Below are positions 1-5,850 of a stretch of DNA of 10,871 nucleotides, piece by piece. The notes under the pieces are model-generated. The model was given only the letters and a program-made list of their open reading frames with translations. It was not told where the DNA came from and ran no database searches. This stretch comes from Candidatus Sulfotelmatobacter sp. (GTDB taxonomy: Bacteria > Acidobacteriota > Terriglobia > Terriglobales > Acidobacteriaceae). The DNA lies in NCBI GenBank assembly GCA_030044775.1, contig JASICF010000254.1, forward strand, positions 1 through 10,871, written 5' to 3'. The stretch's first letter is position 1, and every line of letters begins with the position of its first letter. A program made the position numbers and the translations under genes.

Positions 1-264
1 TTGAGCGTCTCCAGTGATCTGCTCGACATAGTAGCGATACGCCTCAGGAGTAGGCACACGTCCCGAGGAAGTATGCGTCTGCTCGAGAAAACCAGCGTCC
101 GAGAGGTCAGCCATTACATTCCGGATGGTCGCAGGACTCAGTCCCTCGCGGTTCGAACGGGCGAGGGTGCGCGAGCCAACGGGCTCGCCGGTGGAAATAA
201 ACGTCTCCACGATCGCCGTCAGCACTTCGCGCTGGCGCTGGCCGATATTGGAATCAGATGGCAT
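1..264 (-). CDS. hrcA: HrcA heat-inducible transcription repressor, N-terminal part (cut by window start)
   Basis: This is the first 88 codons of HrcA, the repressor of class I heat-shock operons (grpE-dnaK-dnaJ, groESL). It dimerises, binds CIRCE operators and is kept active by GroEL. The visible part is the N-terminal winged-helix domain. The opening residues end in QREVLTAIVETFISTGEPVG, the recognition-helix area reads SPATIRNVMADLSDAGFLEQ, and the typical wing SSGRVPTPEAYRYYV follows; all are hallmarks of the family. The ATG at 264 is fixed because the codon directly upstream is an in-frame TGA. The Shine-Dalgarno is poor: AGAG sits 4 bases away and a better AGGAG at 288-284 is too distant. 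The C-terminal GAF-like dimerisation domain lies outside the window. In relatives, grpE and dnaK often follow, but that cannot be seen here. Confidence 0.95.
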   Translation of the reverse strand, partial: MPSDSNIGQRQREVLTAIVETFISTGEPVGSRTLARSNREGLSPATIRNVMADLSDAGFLEQTHTSSGRVPTPEAYRYYVEQITGDAQ

Positions 265-320
265 TCAGCTCTGTGAAACGACACTCCTGCAAGCGGCGGC
301 TCCCGAACTCTTACAATCCA

Positions 321-351
321 GGCTAAGTTCATTAGATGCAAAAACTTAGCC
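321..351. promoter_or_regulatory. Perfect inverted repeat in the hrcA / oxidoreductase spacer, possible operator
   Basis: The arms GGCTAAGTT (321-329) and AACTTAGCC (343-351) are exact reverse complements separated by 13 bases, so the half-site centres are 22 bp apart, about two helical turns. That spacing suits a dimeric repressor. It does not match CIRCE (TTAGCACTC-N9-GAGTGCTAA). On the minus strand a weak -35 (TTGCAT, 341-336) and a weak -10 (GATTGT, 318-313) with 17-base spacing would put the repeat across the hrcA promoter. The symmetry is seen directly; the operator role is inference. No T-run follows on either strand, so it is not a good intrinsic terminator. Confidence 0.45.
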
Positions 352-521
352 AAGGGAGCAAAACACGCGTCCTGCTTGGATTCTAGGAACGCAATTCCTT
401 CCTGTCAAGGCTGAGGGCAATTCCTCTCCTCCAACCTGCGACCTGTTAGCAATAAAGCAATGATCCTCGCACCTGTTCGCGCAGCTTCTCTGGTAGAACT
501 CTTTAGTGCGAGACTGTTTCG

Positions 522-1661
522 GTGAAAAAAACTAGCATCGCGGTTATTGGAGCAGGAGCTTTCGGCGGGTGGACAGCGCTTTGTCTTTTGGAACGTGGCG
601 CGCAAGTAACATTGCTCGATGCCTGGGGTCCAGGGAACTCGCGAGCGTCCTCGGGCGGCGAAACGCGGATCATGCGGTGCACCTATGGGCCTGATCAACC
701 TTATACGGAGTTAGCCGCCCGCTCTCTGAAATTGTGGAAGAAGTATGAGCGGCAGTGGAACCGCCAGTTTTTCCATCCCAGCGGCGTTTTGTGGATGGTG
801 AGCAGCAAAGATGACGCCTATGAGCGTGGCTCGCTGCATGTGCTTCGCGATGCCGGCGTCAAATTCCTTGAGTTATCGACGACACAAATGAAAAAGCGCT
901 GGCCGCAGATCAATTTCAGCGGTGTTGATTGGGGAATTCTCGAAGCGGATTCCGGATATCTCGAGGCCCGCGCAAGCTGCCAGGCCGTCGTCGACGTATT
1001 TATGGCGCTCGGAGGAGTCTACCGGCAACTTGCGGTTCTACCCTCAGGAGTAGACGAATCGTCTGTGAAGGAGTTGAGGTTTTCTGATGGGACTCACCTG
1101 AAAACAGACCTCTATGTCTTTGCTTGTGGCCCGTGGCTAGGGCAACTATTTCCGAAAGCGTTGGGAAATCTGATTCAGCCGACCAAGCAGGACATCTTTT
1201 TCTTCGGACCTCCGGCGGGCGAGGTGCATTTTAACGATACCCAGATACCGGTATGGGGCGATCACGGCGATCGTTTTTTTTACGGAATCCCGGGAAATTT
1301 TTCCCGTGGCTTCAAGGTTGCCGATGACACGCGCGGCGAACCTTTTAATCCTACGTCCGGCGAGAGGATCGTGAGCCAGGAAACGTTGAAGCGCGTGCGT
1401 GATTATGTTGGGTTCCGTTTTCCCGCGATGAAAGACGCGCCGCTGATCGAGACACGTGTGTGCCAATATGAACAGACGTCCGACAGCGGCTTCATTGTGG
1501 ATCGGCATCCGCAGATGAACAACGTCTGGCTGCTCGGCGGAGGATCGGGGCACGGTTTCAAGCACGGGCCCGCCTTAGGCAAACTGATGGCTGAAATGAT
1601 TCTGAAGGATACGAAACCCAGGAAATGCTGGCAGCTTTCGCGACTCTCGAAAGAGGAATAA
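522..1661 (+). CDS. FAD-dependent amine oxidase of the DAO / monomeric sarcosine oxidase type
   Basis: A 379-residue flavoenzyme of the D-amino-acid oxidase superfamily, probably cytosolic, which would oxidise an N-methyl or secondary amine with release of H2O2. The N-terminus carries the dinucleotide-binding motif (VIGAGAFGG, residues 8-16), followed by the acidic end of strand 2 (D33). The block SSGGETRIMRCTYG (43-56) matches the flavin/substrate Arg region of monomeric sarcosine oxidase (MSOX). C314 lies in VCQYEQTSDSGFIVD and aligns by pattern with the cysteine that binds FAD covalently in MSOX. K265 lies in the equivalent of the MSOX O2-activating lysine loop. The C-terminal GGGSGHGFKHGPALG (339-353) is the second FAD-contact motif. 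Length fits the family (about 385). The start is GTG, fixed by an in-frame TAG at 504-506, with no clear Shine-Dalgarno. The substrate cannot be told from the sequence. Confidence 0.88.
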   Translation: MKKTSIAVIGAGAFGGWTALCLLERGAQVTLLDAWGPGNSRASSGGETRIMRCTYGPDQPYTELAARSLKLWKKYERQWNRQFFHPSGVLWMVSSKDDAYERGSLHVLRDAGVKFLELSTTQMKKRWPQINFSGVDWGILEADSGYLEARASCQAVVDVFMALGGVYRQLAVLPSGVDESSVKELRFSDGTHLKTDLYVFACGPWLGQLFPKALGNLIQPTKQDIFFFGPPAGEVHFNDTQIPVWGDHGDRFFYGIPGNFSRGFKVADDTRGEPFNPTSGERIVSQETLKRVRDYVGFRFPAMKDAPLIETRVCQYEQTSDSGFIVDRHPQMNNVWLLGGGSGHGFKHGPALGKLMAEMILKDTKPRKCWQLSRLSKEE

Positions 1662-1713
1662 GGCAGGGTGCGGAGCCACAAAATGCTTCGCGCGTTCCCT
1701 CGCCAGGATGCGC

Positions 1714-2562
1714 TTATTGAATCTGAATCACGCCGCTACTCTCACTGGCCTTGATTTCTCCAACCCGTGCGGCGACCTTTCGCGCAAACCCGTAGATTGA
1801 TTTCGCATGCGGCGAATTCTCGCCCTCGAGCACGACAGGTTTGCCTCCGTCACCGGATTTTCGCACTTCAGGGTCGAGCTCAATGCTGCCCAGAAACGGA
1901 ACGCCAAAGTGCTTTGACATGTTTTCGGCGCCCCCGCGCGAGAAGATATCGATCTCATGATGACAATGCGGGCAGGTGAAAAAACTCATGTTCTCGACGA
2001 TCCCGACGAGATCAACCTTCATTTGGCGAAACATCTCCACGGCTTTGCGAGCGTCTTGCAGAGAAACATCGGATGGCGTCGATACCACAACCGCGCCGGT
2101 GAGCGGCACGGACTGCACCAGCGATAAAGCAATATCGCCAGTGCCGGGCGGAAGATCGACGATCATGTAATCGAGATGTCCCCACTCGACCTGCCCTAAG
2201 AACTGCTTCATGATCTGGTGCAACATGGGGCCACGCCAGATGATAGGTTTATCTCCGGGATTGAGAAATCCCACCGAGATCACCTTCAAGCCGAAAGCTT
2301 CGATCGGCTCGATCTTATTTTCGCTCGCCATGCGCGGCTGCTGGTTGACTCCGAGCATCAGCGGAACGTTGGGCCCATAAACGTCGGCATCGAGCAGGCC
2401 AACTTTGTGCCCCATTCTGGTAAGTGCGACCGCGAGGTTGACCGCCAGCGTGGTTTTGCCAACCCCGCCTTTACCAGAACCGACGGCGACGATGGCATCC
2501 ACTCCGGGTAACGGCTGCGGACCTGGAACTGCGGCTCCGGGTTGAGGCATGTGAGCACTCAA
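1714..2562 (-). CDS. mrp: Mrp/NBP35 (ApbC-type) P-loop ATPase, iron-sulfur cluster carrier
   Basis: A cytosolic deviant-Walker-A ATPase of the Mrp/ApbC/NBP35 group, which binds and passes on Fe-S clusters. Residue numbers here count from the longest possible start (TTG 2616, 300 aa). The motifs are GSGKGGVGKTT (46-56) with the signature lysine, LLDADVYGPNVP (74-85), IVDLPPGTGD (152-161) and the cluster-ligand pair C215-P-H-C218. The N-terminal MIP18 (DUF59) domain of longer Mrp proteins is absent; the next gene ends 23 bases before the longest start, leaving no room for it. I chose TTG at 2562 because AGGAG (2576-2572) sits 9 bases upstream and this gives the short N-terminus usual before PLPGV. 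Alternatives are ATG 2550, ATG 2604 and TTG 2616. It is the last gene of a probable three-gene leftward cluster. Confidence 0.93.
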   Translation of the reverse strand: MSAHMPQPGAAVPGPQPLPGVDAIVAVGSGKGGVGKTTLAVNLAVALTRMGHKVGLLDADVYGPNVPLMLGVNQQPRMASENKIEPIEAFGLKVISVGFLNPGDKPIIWRGPMLHQIMKQFLGQVEWGHLDYMIVDLPPGTGDIALSLVQSVPLTGAVVVSTPSDVSLQDARKAVEMFRQMKVDLVGIVENMSFFTCPHCHHEIDIFSRGGAENMSKHFGVPFLGSIELDPEVRKSGDGGKPVVLEGENSPHAKSIYGFARKVAARVGEIKASESSGVIQIQ

Positions 2563-2571
2563 AGAATCACG

Positions 2572-2576
2572 CTCCT
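2572..2576 (-). promoter_or_regulatory. Shine-Dalgarno AGGAG supporting a TTG start of mrp at 2562
   Basis: On the minus strand AGGAG lies 9 bases before an in-frame TTG. None of the other candidate starts (2616, 2604, 2550) has a comparable sequence at usable distance. A TATAAT hexamer (2613-2608) just upstream could be a -10 element for an internal promoter, but no convincing -35 accompanies it. Confidence 0.4.
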
Positions 2577-2639
2577 GAAGTGACGGCACGATCGAACGAA
2601 CCATTTCATTATACAAGCCAGAACCGCCGCGGATCGCGG

Positions 2640-3149
2640 CTAGCGCTTCTGTTTGCGCTTCAATTCGGCGCGGTGGATCTCCCGGCGGCGACCGGCATCG
2701 TCGTAGCGGCGTTGTTGTTCCTCTGTTTCCGGAACCACCGGAGCAATCGGCAGGCGCTTGCCGTTGGCATCGACCGCCACGAATGTCAAATGGGCGGATG
2801 CAACATGCTGTGAGGTGTCGGCGATGTAGTTCTCGACAAATACCTTCACTCCCACCTCCATCGAAGTCCGAAATACGCGGTTCACCGACGAGCGGAGAAT
2901 CACCAGGTCGCCGACTCGAACCGGCACAAGAAAATCGATGTGATCGACTGAAGCGGTAACTGCGTAGCTGCGCGAGTGGCGGTGGGCTGCCATGGCCCCG
3001 GCAAGGTCGATCCAGTGCATGAGCCGGCCACCGAGAAGCGCGCCGAGCGGGTTGGCATCGTTCGGCAGAACAATTTCCGCCATTTCTGATTGCGAATCGC
3101 GCACCGGGCGCGGCGTAAGCATCCGGTCGTTCGGGTTTTCTTCGTTCAT
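2640..3149 (-). CDS. Acyl-CoA thioesterase, single hotdog domain (YciA/ACOT7-like)
   Basis: A 169-residue cytosolic hotdog-fold enzyme expected to hydrolyse acyl-CoA to free acid and CoA; chain-length preference is unknown. The hallmark helix region runs from EIVLPNDANPLG through GGRLMHWID (residues 25-48). N33 and D48 have the Asn-x14-Asp spacing of the ACOT7 second-domain catalytic Asp region. A second conserved stretch, VDHIDFLVPVRVGDLV (68-83), is typical of the acyl-CoA binding strands. The C-terminal tail (from about 145) is very basic and probably flexible. I start at ATG 3149 because the Shine-Dalgarno-like AAGAAGGTGA (3167-3158) lies upstream. A GTG at 3161 would add four residues but is itself part of that sequence. 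It lies 48 bases after the Cys-rich unknown gene and 23 to 77 bases before mrp, depending on the mrp start. Confidence 0.9.
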   Translation of the reverse strand: MNEENPNDRMLTPRPVRDSQSEMAEIVLPNDANPLGALLGGRLMHWIDLAGAMAAHRHSRSYAVTASVDHIDFLVPVRVGDLVILRSSVNRVFRTSMEVGVKVFVENYIADTSQHVASAHLTFVAVDANGKRLPIAPVVPETEEQQRRYDDAGRRREIHRAELKRKQKR

Positions 3150-3157
3150 TTTTTCTT

Positions 3158-3167
3158 TCACCTTCTT
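3158..3167 (-). promoter_or_regulatory. Shine-Dalgarno deciding the thioesterase start
   Basis: AAGAAGGTGA on the minus strand differs from AAGGAGGTGA at one base and ends 8 bases before ATG 3149. It overlaps the competing GTG at 3161, which argues for the ATG. Confidence 0.5.
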
Positions 3168-3197
3168 GACAGTTTCATCTCGACGGGCAAATTGGCT

Positions 3198-3659
3198 TCA
3201 GCTTGCGGCTGGCTGCTCGAATCCGTAGTCTTTGGCCTTCTCACGATAGGACGCAACAAAACACTCCGCCATGCGTTGCAGTCGCGGATCCTCGTGCCGC
3301 TTCGTCCAGCGAGACTGAGAGATATCGAACTCCAGGAAACCGTGATCGGACGGAAGGTGCTCCCGTTCGCAGACGTACCGCACCTGAATTCGTTGAGTTC
3401 CGGAGTCTTCCCCGGACGCGAAAATGCAACGTACGTCAAAACGTACTGAATCCCACAAGCGCTCGCGCGGAAACCGCGAACATCTTTCTGCGTAGCCGAG
3501 GTTGCAGAAATCGTGTAACTCCTCCGTCGAAGGCGTCTCGCCGTCATGGCCGGGCGCGGTGCAGAAGCCGCTCCAGCCGCAACCGAGAGGCAGACGCGAC
3601 GGATGCAGCCACGAGCCATTTTCCAATTTTTCGATCGGCATGAAAAAAGGACAGGCCAA
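3198..3659 (-). CDS. Conserved Cys-rich protein of unknown function
   Basis: A 153-residue soluble protein with no signal peptide or membrane segment. I do not recognise a characterised family, though similar proteins in Acidobacteriota come to mind. Eight cysteines are present (3, 27, 33, 52, 60, 78, 97, 133). The N-terminal set, in contexts CPFFMP, GFCTAPGHDG and CNLGYAERC, has the look of a metal or Fe-S site, with H38 nearby. The start is TTG 3659: GGAG (3671-3668) lies 8 bases upstream, and starting at the next ATG (3641) would lose C3 and its CPFF motif. The C-terminal half is a mixed alpha/beta sequence ending in a helix (RLQRMAECFVASYREKAKDY). It is the first gene of the leftward cluster with the thioesterase and mrp; the pairing with an Fe-S carrier is suggestive only. 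Confidence 0.8.
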   Translation of the reverse strand: MACPFFMPIEKLENGSWLHPSRLPLGCGWSGFCTAPGHDGETPSTEELHDFCNLGYAERCSRFPRERLWDSVRFDVRCIFASGEDSGTQRIQVRYVCEREHLPSDHGFLEFDISQSRWTKRHEDPRLQRMAECFVASYREKAKDYGFEQPAAS

Positions 3660-3667
3660 TCTGCATT

Positions 3668-3671
3668 CTCC
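3668..3671 (-). promoter_or_regulatory. Shine-Dalgarno GGAG for the TTG start at 3659
   Basis: GGAG on the minus strand is 8 bases from the TTG at 3659 and supports this unusual start codon. Further upstream TAGAAT (3703-3698) could be a -10 box for the leftward cluster; its -35 is not clear. Confidence 0.5.
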
Positions 3672-3786
3672 GAGAGATGAAATGTTAAGGACTGCTCATT
3701 CTACTCAGTGCGCCCATGACAGGCCAGTGGAAACCCCACGCGATTTGTCTTAGTGTAGTAACCTGATTTTCGAGCAAGATTTTCTT

Positions 3787-4095
3787 ATGGATCGAATTGC
3801 GGCATTAACCGAAATCCTCGCGCAGAATCCGAATGACGCTTTCGCCCGATACGGGCTGGCAATGGAATATTCCAATCAGGGGGACGCGGATCGCTCCCTG
3901 GCCGAATTCTCGATTTTGCTGAAGGCAAGTCCCGACTACACCGCCGGTTACTTTATGGCGGCGCAAACCTTGGCGCGCGCCAACCGCATCGGGGAGGCAA
4001 AAGCCATGCTTGCAAAGGGCATCGAATCGGCGCGCCGCACTGGCAATTCCCACGCGCAGTCGGAGATGGAAGCGATGATCAACGAGTTGGGCTAG
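3787..4095 (+). CDS. Small tetratricopeptide-repeat (TPR) protein
   Basis: A 102-residue all-helical protein built of about two and a half TPR units. The repeat features are visible as NPNDAFARYGLAMEYSNQGD (15-34) with the following helix RSLAEFSILLKASPDY (36-51), then AGYFMAAQTLARANRIGEAK (53-72) with its partner helix. There is no signal peptide or membrane segment, so it is probably a cytosolic protein-binding adaptor; the partner is unknown. The ATG at 3787 has no strong Shine-Dalgarno. The upstream 127-base spacer (3660-3786) is shared with the divergent Cys-rich gene. The gene converges on the SDR with only 18 bases between the two stop codons. Confidence 0.85.
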   Translation: MDRIAALTEILAQNPNDAFARYGLAMEYSNQGDADRSLAEFSILLKASPDYTAGYFMAAQTLARANRIGEAKAMLAKGIESARRTGNSHAQSEMEAMINELG

Positions 4096-4113
4096 TTTTT
4101 TCGGCACGAAGCT

Positions 4114-4899
4114 TCATTTCGCCAGTCGTGCCATCGCTGCTTCCACGAACGCCGGACAAATCTGATAAATCTTCTGCGGGATATACATCGTCCAGGGAAC
4201 GATCACCTCGCGTTTTTGTTGCAGGTATCCTTGCAGCGTTGCGCGGGCGACACGCTCTGCGCTTATGCCCTTAACCGAGGTCGGGCGTACATTCCTTTGC
4301 TCATTTCCCAGAACCACATTCTTACTGAACTGGGTTTGCACGTAGCCGGGGCAAACCGTCAGCACGTGAATTTTTTCCTTTTTCAGTTCAATCCGGGCCG
4401 CTTTCCCAATCGCGTTCAGCGCAAACTTGGTTGCGCTGTAGGGTGCATGAAAAGGCAGCGGTATGTGGCCTGCGACGCTCGATATATTGATGATCGAGCC
4501 GCCGCCTTGCTGGCGCATCACTGGAATCACGGCCTGCATCGCCGCAACTGCTCCAAAAAAATTCGTATCGAACAACTCCCGGCACGCTGCCATATCCATC
4601 CGCGCCACGGAATCGCGCAGTCCGTGGCCGGCATTATTCACCCAAACATCGATTCGCTGGAAATGGTGCAACGTGAGCCCGATCGCCCGGTCGATTTCCT
4701 CGCGGTGACGAATATCGCAGGCGATGGCTACGCTGCGTTCGTTCCTCCCGATCCGCGCCCGGGCAGCCTCGATACGCGCCAGGTCGCGTGAAAGCATTAC
4801 CACGCTCGCGCCGTGATCGGCGAATATTTTCGAAATCGCTTCCCCAATCCCCATGGAAGCGCCAGTAACGACCGCAACTTTTCCTGCAAGTTCCATCAT
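4114..4899 (-). CDS. Classical short-chain dehydrogenase/reductase (SDR), probably NADP(H)-dependent
   Basis: A 261-residue Rossmann-fold oxidoreductase. The cofactor motif TGASMGIG is at 12-19. Ser-Arg at 37-38, at the end of the second strand, favours NADP(H). CDI (61-63) contacts the adenine, NNAG is at 88-91, and the catalytic set is N113, S141, Y154 and K158 (S and Y 13 apart, YSATK). PG at 184-185 is the nicotinamide-side motif. The C-terminal part (225-261) is rich in aromatic residues and prolines and could form a substrate lid or membrane contact; the substrate is not predictable. AAGGAG (4917-4912) lies 12 bases before the first of two tandem ATG codons (4899 and 4896), slightly far; the first is preferred. 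It is divergent from the LON-domain gene across about 180 bases. Confidence 0.93.
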   Translation of the reverse strand: MMELAGKVAVVTGASMGIGEAISKIFADHGASVVMLSRDLARIEAARARIGRNERSVAIACDIRHREEIDRAIGLTLHHFQRIDVWVNNAGHGLRDSVARMDMAACRELFDTNFFGAVAAMQAVIPVMRQQGGGSIINISSVAGHIPLPFHAPYSATKFALNAIGKAARIELKKEKIHVLTVCPGYVQTQFSKNVVLGNEQRNVRPTSVKGISAERVARATLQGYLQQKREVIVPWTMYIPQKIYQICPAFVEAAMARLAK

Positions 4900-5071
4900 C
4901 GTGCTTTTATTCTCCTTGCTTGACCGAAGTCAAATCCCGGCCGATGGCGTCTGGCAGCCAAGGACATCTCTTAACTATTCGCGCTCCTGGCGAATCTGGA
5001 TCAGCCGCTCTCTCGACCCCGCAATCGATGAGGGTCGCCTTGTATCGTACAATCGGACAGCGCCACCCCCC

Positions 5072-5075
5072 GGAG
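5072..5075 (+). promoter_or_regulatory. Shine-Dalgarno GGAG deciding the TTG start of the LON-domain gene
   Basis: GGAG lies 5 bases before TTG 5081, exactly where the conserved LON domain begins (ENLIPLFPLEVVLFP). The frame stays open upstream to an ATG at 4853, but that extension crosses into the divergent SDR gene and has no protein-like character. TACAAT at 5048-5053 is a possible -10 box, without a clear -35. Confidence 0.6.
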
Positions 5076-5080
5076 ACCCT

Positions 5081-5689
5081 TTGGAAAATCTCATTCCATT
5101 GTTCCCGCTCGAAGTTGTTCTGTTCCCCAGCACTCCTCTGCCCTTGCATATTTTCGAGCCGCGCTATAAAGAGATGATTGGCGAGTGCCTTGCGCAGCAG
5201 CGCGAATTCGGTGTAGTGCGTTCGGTTGAACAAGGCCTGGCGGAAGTCGGGTGCACGGCTGAGATCGTAACCGTCGTGAAGGAATATGAGGACGGACGGA
5301 TGGATTTGGTCACCGAAGGCCGGCGGCGCTTCGAGCTGCTGAGAGTAAATCAGGAGCGTTCCTTTTTACGCGGGGAAATAGTCATGATCGAGGACGAACC
5401 TGGCGCCCCCTCCAAGGCCGAAACGGCGCGAGCTGCTCAATTGCACTCCGAATTGCTTGCTGTCGCGGGAGCGAAACAGGATCTTTCCACCGCCGACCCC
5501 GCAACGCTTTCGTTCTTTCTCGCCGGTTCTCTGCCTTTGGATTTGGATTTCAAACAGAAGTTGCTGGCGCTGCGCTCGGAATCAGAGCGGCTTTCGATTC
5601 TTATCCAGTATTTCGAGACGATTCTTCCCAACATTCAGCGTGCCGCTCGATCGCGCGAAAAAGCCGGCGGCAACGGACACGTTCACTGA
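5081..5689 (+). CDS. Stand-alone LON substrate-binding-domain protein (COG2802 type)
   Basis: A 202-residue cytosolic protein consisting of the N-terminal substrate-recognition domain of Lon protease, without the AAA+ or Ser-Lys protease domains. The signature PLFPLEVVLFPSTPLPLHIF (residues 6-25) followed by EPRYKEMI is the start of the LON beta-domain. GCTAEIVTVVKEYEDGRMDLVTEGRRRFEL (57-86) is the matching strand pair. The C-terminal half (from about 112) is helical, as in LON. Proteins of this kind are common; in most bacteria the role is not defined, with ideas ranging from chaperone-like binding to adaptor for proteolysis. The TTG start is chosen on the Shine-Dalgarno and domain start. 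It is followed after 161 bases by the AAA+ ATPase gene on the same strand. Confidence 0.9.
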   Translation: MENLIPLFPLEVVLFPSTPLPLHIFEPRYKEMIGECLAQQREFGVVRSVEQGLAEVGCTAEIVTVVKEYEDGRMDLVTEGRRRFELLRVNQERSFLRGEIVMIEDEPGAPSKAETARAAQLHSELLAVAGAKQDLSTADPATLSFFLAGSLPLDLDFKQKLLALRSESERLSILIQYFETILPNIQRAARSREKAGGNGHVH

Positions 5690-5813
5690 GGCCAGCGTGC
5701 CACCGAAGAATCGCGAGTCCAGGAACCTAACGCAAGGCTTCGGCTGCCCGCGAGATCGGCGATCGGGAGATTTGCCTGCTTCGCAAGATCGAGCCCCTGC
5801 TCCGCTTTCCGCG

Positions 5814-5819
5814 TATAAT
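5814..5819 (+). promoter_or_regulatory. Possible -10 element (TATAAT) before the AAA+/VWA pair
   Basis: A consensus TATAAT ends 31 bases before the AAA+ start codon. No good -35 is seen 16-18 bases upstream. A GGGGG run at 5840-5844, 6 bases from the ATG, is the best ribosome-binding candidate. The rest of 5690-5850 shows no gene, tRNA or clear terminator. Confidence 0.3.
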
Positions 5820-5850
5820 CCACCAAAAGTAGTCGTTCTGGGGGTTCCAC

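Noticed and set aside
265..521. CIRCE operator (TTAGCACTC-N9-GAGTGCTAA) near hrcA
   Set aside because: Only a partial resemblance (ttagtgcgag at 503-512) without the matching half; no full or near-full copy found.
3203..3643. 146-codon plus-strand open frame and a 153-codon minus-strand frame (3619-3158)
   Set aside because: Arg/Ser-rich low-quality translations opposite or out of frame with the Cys-rich gene; the frame from TTG 3659 has the conserved-looking motifs and a Shine-Dalgarno.
4096..4123. Terminator between the convergent TPR and SDR genes
   Set aside because: A T-run (4096-4101) and a weak CGAA/TTCG hairpin (4107-4121) are present, but the T-run precedes the hairpin on the plus strand and reads as A on the minus strand, so neither orientation gives a proper intrinsic terminator.
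4216..4791. 191-codon plus-strand open frame
   Set aside because: Lies wholly antisense to the well-supported SDR gene and has no recognisable domain.
4853..5080. Open N-terminal extension of the LON-domain gene back to an ATG at 4853
   Set aside because: It overlaps the 5' end of the divergent SDR gene, does not resemble LON proteins, and a TTG with GGAG at 5081 begins exactly at the domain.
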